Notes under the pieces: generated by a model
The model's input: only the letters and a program-made list of their open reading frames with translations
What the model was told of the DNA's origin: nothing
The model's database searches: none
Made by a program: the position numbers and the translations under genes
Part shown: positions 10,880 to 21,302 of the stretch, one piece after another
Position numbering within the stretch: the stretch's first letter is position 1
Layout: each line of letters starts with the position of its first letter
Origin: Schistocerca nitens
Taxonomy: Eukaryota > Arthropoda > Insecta > Orthoptera > Acrididae
Direction of reading: 5' to 3'
Assembly (NCBI RefSeq): GCF_023898315.1
Contig: NC_064615.1
Coordinates: forward strand, 733,567,450 to 733,631,449
Length of the DNA: 64,000 bases

Positions 10880-11019
10880 ACGAGAACTTTGACACGATCG
10901 TGGGTTGCGACATCAGACTTCCGACGAGGCAAGAGCGATTGGACGCCGCTAATTCTGTCAAACAGTTCTATTACAATGGCAGTGACATCACTTTGGAGGA
11001 CAGCTACACCACAGCACTG
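10880..11019 (+). CDS. Carboxylesterase gene A, exon 2 right half
   Basis: It continues the exon after the piggyBac element. It codes for NENFDTIVGCDIRLP, then a VKQFYYNGSDITLEDSY block typical of the late part of insect carboxylesterases. It ends in the donor gtgagt (10020+1000, G at 11020), phase 0. Joined to 8149-8190 it makes a normal 182-base exon. The two bases ac at 10880-10881 complete the Asn codon whose first base is 8190. No other lesion is visible, so the interruption is either recent or a polymorphism. Confidence 0.9.
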
Positions 11020-11494
11020 GTGAGTCCACACGCGCTGCTGCCTCTAGTAATAGTTCCCTGCAGCTGTTCGCTGACATTATGGGAACTGGAATGAACCGGA
11101 AATTTAAAGATAAGCCGAAGACTGTAATGTAAAGCGTAAATGAGTGAATAGATGCCAAGATCTTTTTACATAAAGTCGCATTCTGTAAATGGAACCGAAC
11201 CCTCATCTTAGTCATCAAAGCGCACAGTTAAATATCAAGAACTGTATGAGCATAATGGCATAGGTAGCTGTCACTACCAGTGACGTTGCTATGCCAACTT
11301 AGCATTCATAAAACTCGTGTAGTATTACTTCATATTCAGGAAGTAAATAATGAGCTAGGATTTTGTTCTGCATAACACTTTAATCTACACTTTTTTAGAC
11401 GGTAGCCATCTAACAAATGCCAGATGAAACGTACTTCGCCGCGTTTAATCGTTCTTATTATTTAGTGCGCCACACCCTCTATTACGTTTTACAG

Positions 11495-11627
11495 TTTGAT
11501 TCGCACCTCTTCTTCGTGGAAGGTGTCGACGCCATGGTGAGAAGCGTGGCCCGCTACTCCACAGAGCCTGTCTACTACTACCTGTTCTCATTCAATGGCC
11601 CTCTCAGCTCATACCCTGGCGGTGCAG
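11495..11627 (+). CDS. Carboxylesterase gene A, exon 3
   Basis: It follows the acceptor cgttttacag (phase 0) and ends with the donor gtaagt at 11628 (phase 1). It codes for FDSHLFFVEGVDAMVRSVA, then TEPVYYYLFSFNGPLSSYPG; the YYYxFSFxG block is typical of insect carboxylesterases shortly before the catalytic histidine. It is preceded by a 475-base intron (11020-11494) in which nothing else is seen. Confidence 0.93.
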
Positions 11628-11899
11628 GTAAGTGACGCAAACAGTACAGGACGAACATTTCTACGTTTCTCTTCTTTAATCGCTCTTTAATACTTTCTCA
11701 GTAATTTCGTAATCAATTTGCAGATGATGATAAAGCGTATTATGTTACATCAGAATAGTATACTTTAATTATTGTGGGCTTTAGTAAAACTTCAGACTGC
11801 TATAAAATAGTGTAAAACGTGAAGTGGAATGTAATGTAGTGTGCTGTAATATTGATGGATCATTTTCGTAGTTACCAACGCGATCTTGGAAAAGTAAAG

Positions 11900-12450
11900 T
11901 CCATCGGGGCTTGGTGAAGAACGTTCAGACGCATTAATCCACAATGATCCGTGTCAGTTTATTTGTGAACTGGCAAATGTGACGAGCTGGGATCATTCCG
12001 CTATCGTGCAACATTTTCATGCAGTGGGGAAGATTACGAAGTAGGGTCTACGGGTATCACACACCCGAAGCAAAAATCACAAAAATCTGCAGATGACTTA
12101 CTTATCAGCAATTGGGTTAGGAAGTGATTCCATCTCCACCTTATTCAGCTGAACTTGAGCCCTCAGATTTTTATTTTTTTGTGCTCTTAGTCGGAAAACC
12201 TTCAAGGAACCTCTGTTTCGGATGAAACTGCTGTCGGAACAGGGCCTGACAAGTTCTTCCCCTCAAAACCAGGTGATTTCCACAGTCGCGAAATCGGAAG
12301 GTCACCTCCGCGTTGGCACACGGATGTAAATGGTGAACGGGAATGTATATAGAATACATCACTGATGAATAAAGTCTCTGATATTTGCATATGTTGTGTT
12401 TATTAAACTTACTGAAAAATGCTTCTAACTTAGGCACCAACCATTATATG
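11900..12450 (+). pseudogene. Mariner-like transposase relic with internal deletion
   Basis: On the plus strand, an N-terminal piece (LGEERSDALIHNDPCQFICE, helix-turn-helix region) is followed after stops by PPYSAELEPSDFYFF, the mariner block that carries the third catalytic Asp (PPYSPDLAPSDF in intact members; here the first Asp is Glu), and an end resembling YIEYITDE. The middle of the catalytic domain is missing. No terminal repeats were recognised. Confidence 0.65.
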
Positions 12451-12854
12451 TGTAGCTGTTTATTTTCATAAGAAGGTTGGATGTGTTAGATTTAATTTCG
12501 GCCATGATTACCTGTCACATGGACATATGCGAGGAAGGATAATATGAAACAAAGAAATAGTTTTCGCCCCATGCCACTTACTTAATACACCATCACAGTT
12601 TTTCTGTTACAGCTTACTTACAATTTGTTCAAATTTTAATTTTGTGTGCTTTCCTATAGTCCTTTCATGGGTATCAAAACATTACATTAACAATTAGAAA
12701 CATAGTTATAATTAGCAGAAGTATATTTTCATGAGAAAAAACATCAACAAAGTAATTAGCTTTAATAGTTTCATACTACATGAAAATCATTCCGGAATCA
12801 TGTCAAATGTGGTAAGGTTGGAAAACACCTAAGGTGTAGAGAGAAACGGGGAAG

Positions 12855-13627
12855 TACAAGGGCAGCGTTCAATAAGTAATGCAACACATTTTTCTTCAGA
12901 AAGCAGGCTAGTTTTATTCGGGATTCCAGTGCACTATATTATTACACATTAGTTCAGCAACAAAACCTTATTTTCAACATAATCTCGGTTCAGTGTGACG
13001 GCATTACGCCACCTTACACCTCACTGGGAGAGCGTGTATCTTCGCGTGAGACCAGTCTACTGGTCGACGTCGGAGTCAACGTCTTGCTGAATCATTAACT
13101 TCAACATCATCCAGATACTTACTACAACTGGTGGTTGCGTGTGCCAGCACTACTAACAGAGACGTCCAGGCGAACAGCCACATGGTTGATTGCGATCCGT
13201 CGGTAACCTTGGATGAGAGTGTCCGCACGTCTTAGTTTTGCAGGAGCCACACCTGTGTGCGGGCGGCCGGAACGCGGGAGATGGGACAGGTTTGCGCGAC
13301 CTCGTTACAATGATGACGGACGCCTCGCCCAATGACTCACCATGCTTTTGTTTACTACCAGGCCTCCGTAGACATTCTGCAAGAGCCTAAGAATATCTGA
13401 GATGTTTTCCGCCGAAAGAAACTTAATGACAGTCTCTGCATGGTACGCACCTCCGTTATAGACGTCACTTTAAAGTTGCATACATAGCGCCGCCAGCTGT
13501 CGAAACCACGAAAATATAGGGGCTGAAGCGGTTATATTCTACGATGTCCCAAACAAATTCCTCATTTTCTCAACCAAAATTGCCCGAGAAAAAAAAGTGT
13601 TGCATTACTTATTGAGCAGGCATCGTA
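12855..13627 (-). mobile_element. Mariner-like element, short and decayed
   Basis: The ends share CAATAAGTAATGCAACAC in inverted orientation (left 12870-12888, right about 13595-13613) and are bounded by TA. The minus strand shows fragments recalling a mariner transposase (an end like WRNAVTLNRDYVENK near the left side) full of stops. About 770 bp against 1.3 kb for a complete mariner, so it is internally deleted and non-autonomous. Confidence 0.72.
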
Positions 13628-14484
13628 TTTCGGTATTTACCTTAATGGGGAAGGTAGAGCTGTGAGAAGTAGCCAAAAACATAATTAACCACATATACGT
13701 TAATGATTCGGATTATTCATTTGATGGTAGGTGAAACAAAATCTTCCCTCTTAAAGTATACAATTTCTTTCTGATTTTTCTTTAAGTCGAGGCGAAGTAT
13801 TGCTCTTATTAAAAGAGAAAGATTATTGAAATTTAGCTGAAGTCATGTGGCACAAGCTTTCTTTTGTGGGAATGACTACCCTTGACTTGTTTATCAGGCA
13901 GAACTACTGAGGCCGAGAACAAATAATAAACGCAGATGTAGTTGTCATCTGACTTAATGGTCCATTTGCATTTGTCTGATGGTGTGATCACTGGAAATCT
14001 TTGGAGCCAGTTGTAAGCAGGTGTCGTTCAAACCGATCAGGCTGATTTATTTTTCACTTCTCTTTATGGTAGCATTGTTATAACGATATTAGAGAATAGA
14101 ATGCACAGAATCTGATTACTTAAATATATATTCCAAACTAAAAAATTACGTAATTAACATGAGTTATATAACAAAGTAAATTAATTTAAAGTTTGGTTTA
14201 TTAACAAAGTGCAATCTAAACTAAAAAAATGTAGAAACGATTTCTTGTAAAGTACAAACTTAAACATAGTTTAAGAAACGTTGTCTCATCAGAGCTCGGA
14301 TATTCCTTGTGGATGTATGTATTTATTTTCAAATGTCTAAATTAAAATGGCTACTTTTATCAAAACTAATCTTCTGCCTTGTTTTCATTCTGCTCCACAG
14401 TGAAAACAAACTTTGGCACTCAGAAATCTAGACTTGATTTTCGGAACAATTGAGACCAATGTATAATATATGTTTTGTGTGTAG

Positions 14485-14605
14485 GGGCATCGCATGGAGA
14501 TGATATACATTACCTGTTCGCGAGGGATGAGGTGGAGCCCGATTCTCCTTCAGGCATAATCCAGGCTCAAATGACAGAAATGTGGGCTAACTTCGCCAAA
14601 TATGA
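14485..14605 (+). CDS. Carboxylesterase gene A, exon 4 with catalytic histidine
   Basis: It follows the acceptor tgtgtgtag and ends at the donor gtaagc (14606), phases 1 and 2. It codes for GASHGDDIHYLF then ARDEVEPDSPSGIIQAQMTE and MWANFAKYE. GASHGDD matches the GxSHxDD motif of insect carboxylesterases; the His codon is 14493-14495 and is the base of the catalytic triad. MWxNFAxY is likewise typical. It is separated by a 2.86-kb intron (11628-14484) that contains two mariner relics. Confidence 0.95.
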
Positions 14606-15176
14606 GTAAGCGTCACACATATTTTATTTTATACTTATTATCTTGCTCATCGGAAGTTAACGGTAACAATGAAATATTTTCTCTTGTATGCTTAAAATCA
14701 CATTTAGATAAACAAGTAAGCGATAGCCAGTTTAGTGAGATATGTTAAGGGAAAGTAGTACTCATGATAAGCAAAGTACCCGAGTTTAACTGCCTACTTC
14801 TGTGTGGAATATAAGAAATTTAGTAAATGACAGTTAAGCGTCATTAGTTGCGAAGCCTCTTTTCTACCGCTTTATATGTTGCTTACACTGATGAATATCT
14901 CTCTCTTATTAGCTGTATTCGTAAGCATGCAATATGCAACAAGTAAAATTTGTAGACGGTGATGCACCAACGAAAATATTTACTATCTTAGTTAAACGCA
15001 TTCAGAAATTGGAATAAAAGACCAAACTTGCTTATTTGTATTGAGTAAATTACCAAGCTCCTGAATAGAACTGCTTTTATCAATGTGCTTATGTATAGCA
15101 TGTGGGATAGTTTTTCTGCATTTATATTAAGTTTCAGAATATGTTTGCCTAACTGATATATTTGTTGTTATTTCAG

Positions 15177-15336
15177 CGATCCAACGCCGGAACAGACATC
15201 ACTTCTAACACAGACGTGGAAAGAGTACGATGAATCGTCTCAGTTCTACTTAGAGATAACATCACCTCTTAAAAACGGTACTAATGTGTTTGGTCCGTAT
15301 ATGAAATTCTGGCACGACCTGCTCCCTCTTAGTTAA
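15177..15336 (+). CDS. Carboxylesterase gene A, last exon
   Basis: It follows the acceptor ttatttcag (phase 2) and ends in TAA at 15334-15336. It codes for DDPTPEQTSLLTQTWKEYD, a short strand region YLEITSPLKN and a terminal segment with MKFWHDLLP, the common ending FWxxL of insect esterases. No C-terminal membrane or GPI anchor segment is seen, so the protein would be soluble. Candidate poly(A) signals AATAAA are at 15784-15789 and 15812-15817. Confidence 0.92.
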
Positions 15337-18300
15337 ACACCTCTGTTTCGACCGCAATTGTTTGAAGAACAACACTTGTACCACAGGAAGTTATGATACG
15401 TGGTAGATAGAGAGAGAACACTCTCAACATAAAGTACGTATACCTGCAATCACCTGAACAAACTTGAGACAGGTACCACAGACGTTCGAAAACCGTGTAA
15501 CATAGGACCGAAGTCGAATTTATTCTCGTTTTACTTCTAGTTTTATTTTCCGCTTTTTTACAAGTCCTGCAAGCATGTAAGTCTACTAACAATATCATGA
15601 GCTTCTCCTGTGAAATACTGTCATACATTGTAGTTTGTAGTTACAAGAAATTAATCCTGTATAATCTCTGAGTGATAATGATTAAAGGATATTGAGATGT
15701 GCATTGTCCATATCGAGATTTCTTTAGAAACTTTAAGTGCTCATGCAGTTTTCTTCCTAACCCACTTCATATTTTTATATTTTAATAAATTCTTGATTTT
15801 CAGTTTCTACAAATAAATGAAGCGCGGTGTTCTATAGCCGAAGTTCTTTGCTCTATGGAAATTTACAATGGAATCTTCTGTAATGTGATTAAGTTCCATA
15901 ACGAATAAGCACACTTTACAAAGAAAATATTGCGGTATATAAGATTATACTAAAGAGAACTTCAGCTGGAAATGTTTTAGCAAAACCTACACTAAGGCAC
16001 GATAAGATTACACAGAGCCAATGTATGCAAACCACAAAAGGTTTCTTGAAGTCGACAAGACCACACCGTTTTACAACATTGCTATGGAAGTAGTCACAGC
16101 AGGAACATCTTCATCTTGGCGAAGGAAGAATAAAAGTATCTCCAGTGTCGTACTGCAAGTTTCCGCTGTTACTTGACGACAGCTAAAGTTTCAAGATTAC
16201 ATACTTGTAATTTTGCGGAGCAGAGGCATCCAGTGCTTGTTTTCATCTCTAGCTCAATACGGTAGTACAATGGAACGTAGAAGACAAATTTATAACTCAA
16301 CGGGACATGGACTTTTCAGGAATTCTGTGGGAAACGATCTTTCTTATCGAATCTGTTTTACTTTTAACCCGTGAAAGGAGGTAGCAATGGACCGACAGGC
16401 GAAGAATCAGAGCTATCCAGTAAGGACACGCATATAGCAAACATTGTAGAATGCTGGTGGAGAGAGGCTCTCAGTGCGGAAAATGTATCAGCAACGCCTG
16501 CCAATCAAGTCACGAAAGTCTGTTTGTGAGGATTACTACCAGTAGTCAATAGCCAGTAGACACCCGGTCAACTTGCAGCCGCTTGATACTGCCACCAAAG
16601 CACCCAGAGGATGTTATCGTCTCGGTCTTCCGCTGCCGACTCACCGCCGTCCAGCACCTCATGTGCACCAAAACACTCAGGTAACAGTACAGCTGCCAAT
16701 GTGCCATTTGTCTCTTGACATTTTCCCGCACTTTGAAAGATATCAAGTAATTATTTCTGAGACAGTGCCTACACGATTGTTTCCCTTCTCGTATTAGTTC
16801 CTGGCACAAATGTAGTAACTCCTTCTATTGTGTGCTGTAGAGGATAACTCAATAAAAATAATCGTTGTACAAAATACATATATTCTATGGAAATAAAACG
16901 AATCTTTTGTAATCCACTCTTTTTTCACCGCTAGATTACGGCTGTTGGCACACTGAATCTCTTTTATTTGTTATTAATTGAAAATGCTACTCAGAATAAC
17001 AGTTATTTTATAATGAATAAATATAATTACCATAAAGTAGCTTGCTAACATGCAGCCCACCAGAACGGTCACTGCCACCTTCAGAAACTCAGAAACTGAG
17101 TGTGTACCTAATATTTACAACACTTGTTTACAACTAACTAACTAGATGTAAAAGGAAAATGTATGATTTTGTACTCAAAGGTGAATTTACACATTTGATG
17201 ACCTTTTACAATGATCTTCAATTCTTCTTTCGGTACTGGAGTAGTATGTACCTTTGGGAACATTTAAATTGGTCTCTCACCAGTACAGTTATTGCAGTCA
17301 CGTTCAGTTACTGCAATTCCTTCTCCCATCATATGAGGAAACGTCGAATATATTGTTTTCCACATTTTTATCACAAGTAGCGAAATTCTGTACCAGGGAG
17401 TAGTTCTTATTCAAAATACTACCAGATCCATCCCCACAATAACCCTTCAAACATGTAAAGGGAATTAATAGTAACCTGAAGTTGTCAGACTAAACACATT
17501 GATTTGATTAGACGATGAAAATAATTCCTATGTGTAACATGGCCGGCAGCGTTTTCATAATTAATGTTGCTGTACACAGTAACATATTACTTCAATACTA
17601 AAAATACGTTTACTTCTTATTAAATACTATGTTTCTCAACATAGTATGGAGATGTTAGATTACTGCGAGCACAACCACGTTATTATCAAAATTAAGTCTA
17701 CCAAGTACAAATCACTTAAGCCAAATTACCTCTACAGTCAGTGGGAGGGTGGTGACGTTTTTACTCTTCTTAAACCAACATGAATGCAAGGACAGTGGAG
17801 CCCTGTTTCGAGAATATTTTTTCACAGAGTTGATATATTTTTCGATCATACCCGGCCCGCTCAGCCCTTCCTTGAGACATTACGTGTCTTTCCTGGTGCT
17901 TCTGGTAAGATGCATAGAAATAATTCTAAATCTTGTGAGCATGAAAAAGAATTATTCTTTTATAAGTACTACATAGGCAATCTCTTCTTCTACACCTAAA
18001 CATTAAACCAAAAGAAACGATATGCCTCCAGAGACATTTTCAAATTTTCAAATCTCTGACATCTAAGGAATGCTATTCCAGTTGAAGGGGAGTACAAAGT
18101 GGATTGAGATGTGGATGGGAATTAGGAGCGCATCTACATAGTGTGCAGGAGACCTGGGTTTGAATCCTAGCTGTGTTACAAATATTCGTTCGACGCTTCA
18201 AGTGGCATATATGCTCCTAAACATTAAAAAGGAGGGACTATTTGTATTTAAGGGTTTGCATATGGTTTTTAAAATCTTTTAGTAAAATCAGGAAGCACTA

Positions 18301-18713
18301 GGCCTATTCTATTCTTCAAGTATCAATAAAAAGATGCTATCTGTTAAACTGGGGGAAAATGAATATATGAAATTTCTGATATTTTCTTTGCATTGATGGT
18401 GGAATATTTTCATTTCATAATGCGCCAGTGATTTCCTTTTCATTTGGGGAAAGTAGGACAAAACACAAAATACATCATCAAATTTTATATACGCTTGTTA
18501 GATGTAAGACAGTTTTGAGTTACATTACTTGTATTTTACATTTGAAAAAAATATCACTGATAAGTCAATTTTCAGGAATTGATCACAGAACCACTTGAAA
18601 ATTGGTAAAAGTGTTGGGAATAACTGTTTAGGCAACTGAAAAGTAAAATATAAATTTGTGTGTGATAAAGATGTTAACAGTTATGTCAAGACGACATGTA
18701 TATAACACTGTAA
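15337..18713. other. 3' UTR of gene A and intergenic DNA
   Basis: The first 480 bases likely form the 3' UTR, ending after AATAAA at 15784 or 15812. Beyond this no exon, RNA gene or transposon end was recognised; the open frames are short and show no family motif. Confidence 0.55.
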
Positions 18714-18726
18714 CATGTAATGTTCT

Positions 18727-18965
18727 GTCCGCCCCTGGTAGCTAAGCGGTCAGTGCGACAGAGCGTCATACCTAACGGCTCGGGTTCGATTCCCGGCTGG
18801 GTCGGAGATTTTCTCCGCTCAGGAACTGGAAGCTGTGTTGTCCTTATCATCACCATTTCATACCCATCGAAACGCAAGTCGGCGAAGTGGCGTTATCTCG
18901 AAAGACTTGCACCAGGCGAATCCTCTACCCGACGGGAGGCCGTAGCCACACAGCATTTCCATTTC
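18727..18965 (+). mobile_element. tRNA-derived SINE, separate family
   Basis: It begins with a tRNA-like head (CTGGTAGCTAAGCGGTCAG as box A region, GGTTCGATTCCCGG as box B) and a body unlike the other SINEs (GGAGATTTTCTCCGCTCAGG, ending CATTTCCATTTC). It is flanked by a 13-bp direct repeat with one mismatch, CATGTAATGYTCT, at 18714-18726 and 18966-18978. Confidence 0.85.
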
Positions 18966-18987
18966 CATGTAATGCTCTAAAGAAGTA

Positions 18988-19033
18988 CTGTATTTCTGTT
19001 TAAGGTGAGCCTGTATTTCTGTTTAAGGTGAGC
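18988..19033 (+). repeat. Two tandem copies of a 23-bp unit
   Basis: The unit starts CTGTATTTCTGTTTAAGG and is repeated exactly at 18988-19010 and 19011-19033, just right of the SINE target duplication. Confidence 0.9.
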
Positions 19034-19744
19034 CTTGCGTGAGATTTGCGGTCGATTAGATCGGGAGGAAATCGAAATGTTTACATCTGAGTTACATTTA
19101 AACTATTTACGACAATAAGTGACAGTGAAGTTAAGGGCCGCTCATAACCACACACTAGCAGTTACGTCGTAAAAGGATCCGTTTCAGACCCATGTTGACT
19201 TGAGCGTGTTATCTTGTATTCCCGTATACTTTCAACCGTTTCAGATTTCGCAGCTTATTATGATAAAGCCTGCCTACAAATTTTGCGTTATTGGTGCCCC
19301 TCACAGCTTGGCCCCTCACGGCTGTCTGTGTCGCACGGGCCTTTAATTGGCGCTCGAACAATGTGTGCTCTGGGTTACCGGCTACTCTGTAAACAGCAAA
19401 GTAATAACTGAGTAAACAATAAATAAGGGCTACTACCAATAATATGAGACGCTCCAGGTCCCAGGCGCTTTTCTACGCTACATTAAGCGACCTTCCCGAA
19501 CGAAACACATTGGCAGTTTCTTTGCATAATCGTGGGAATTTCGGCTGGTTCCACATTATACTTAAATTGCGTAGTTGAACTGAAGCGGCAGATTCTTATT
19601 GACTACTTATGAGAAGCTTTGTCACTACACACGAAATTTCGGATATCCCTGTTACAAAACGAAGTGCCTGGTCTCAGAAAAAGGCTGATTACGTAAATAA
19701 TGTGAAAGAAAAATGATACTGAATGAGCAACAAGTCTCAGTCTT

Positions 19745-20460
19745 CAGAATTTCAAAGAGCATATTTCAGTCAACATTGCCAAAAGCTTTCTCTACGTCTA
19801 CAAATGCTATATACGTAGGTTTGCCTTTCTTCATCCTGTCTTCTAAGACACTAGGGTCAGTATTGCCACTTGAGTACCTAGATTTCTCCTAAGTCCAAAG
19901 TCGACTTTTACCAGTTTTCCGTTCTTTAAGTACTTTTCATCGGAAGTTCGTAAGCGTGACCAGTTCAGCTGACAGTTCGGTAGCACTTAATCTGCACCCG
20001 CTAATTTCGAATTGGAGTTACTATATTCTCCTTGAAGTCTGTGGGTATTTCAATCTTCTCGTGTATCTGACACACCAGGAGCAATAGTTTTGTCGGAGCC
20101 CACTCTCCTAATGATCTCAAGAAATCTGTGGCAAGGTCGTCTACTTCAGAGGAATGATTTCGAATTAGTTCTAGCAGTGCTCTGTCGATTTTTTCTTCGC
20201 TACATCGTATCTCCCACCTCTTTTTCATCTACTTACTTTTTCCATTAATACAACCTTCAAGTTCATTTACCTCTGCGTTCCTTCCACCTTTCAGCTTTCG
20301 CTTAGCACAGGCTTGCCATCTGAGATCTTGGTATTCATTGGGCTGCTTCTCTTATCTGCAAATGTCTCTCAAATTGTCCTATGTATGGCATCTATCTTTC
20401 CGGTAGATATCCATGCTTTTACATCCTTGCATGTCTCGTCTAGCGAGTATTGTTTTGTCG
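19745..20460 (-). mobile_element. RTE-type retrotransposon relic
   Basis: The minus strand matches the reverse transcriptase region of the intact RTE 1 kb to the right (for example the block at 19775-19880 against 22345-22460, and 20290-20450 against 22950-23080), with a deletion and many stops. The readable part includes EIPTDFKENIVTPI against the intact EIPSDFKKNIIIPI. Same orientation as the intact element. Confidence 0.85.
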
Positions 20461-20691
20461 TTTGGTGTTTATTCGTTGTTGGTCTTTTTTGTGCGCGGCG
20501 GAGTAAGTCACGCCTTGTGCAATGCTCGTAGCTGTCACGCAACAAAACTCTATAGTGTAGCCGATTTATGGAGAGAGAGTGAGTGCAATTCTTCTTACTT
20601 TGACACTATCAGCTGAAATTATCTTATTCTGATATAAGAAGAGCGAATGCAATGCTCGTTTCTAGGGAAAAATAATACCTGCAGGTTAAAT

Positions 20692-20820
20692 GTTTATTTG
20701 ACACTACAATAGTGAAGGATAGTCACAGTACATAAATTTTTTCTTTAAAAACGGGGTTTCTTAAAGAAAAATTTTATGTACTGTGATTATGGCTTCATTG
20801 ATGAAGTGTCAAATATTTAA
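20692..20820. repeat. Foldback (inverted repeat, about 57-bp arms)
   Basis: The left arm 20692-20748 and right arm 20761-20820 are imperfect inverted copies separated by about 12 bases (aaacggggtttc). The inner part CACAGTACATAAA and TTTCTTTAA pairs well; the outer part is diverged. It could be a small foldback element or MITE. No target duplication was found. Confidence 0.75.
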
Positions 20821-21302
20821 GTTATATTATGGTTACACTGCTTACAATTATGTAGGAATATAGAATACCTACAGCAACTAAATCGTACAGACACAAGGCG
20901 GCTGACTGGAGTGCTCGTTGCTTTGAGAGAATAGTAAGTAGGTAATCTTAGCTGTGGATGACTGTGCACAAGGACAAGGCCGTCGCAGCGAAGTGAACTA
21001 ATCTGGAATATTTTAAGGTCCCAGCGAGCTCGTAGCCGGTTGGTAGTTGTCACTCTTATCAGCATCGACTGGGCCCTACCGAGGTGCAGATAACTCCCAG
21101 CAGTCTCAAATGTGAAGTGAAAATCTGTCGCGCAACAGAGATGTTACAAGACCAACAGCCGTAACAAATGATTCCAGGGTGTAGTCCAATAGTAAGAAAT
21201 GGGTTATGTGGCTACTGAAATTAAAAAGTGGTCCAAAGTAATCCAGTTATTATAATCGTAAGTTCAGTCAAGGAAATAAACGTGGCTTGATAATAGTACA
21301 GT

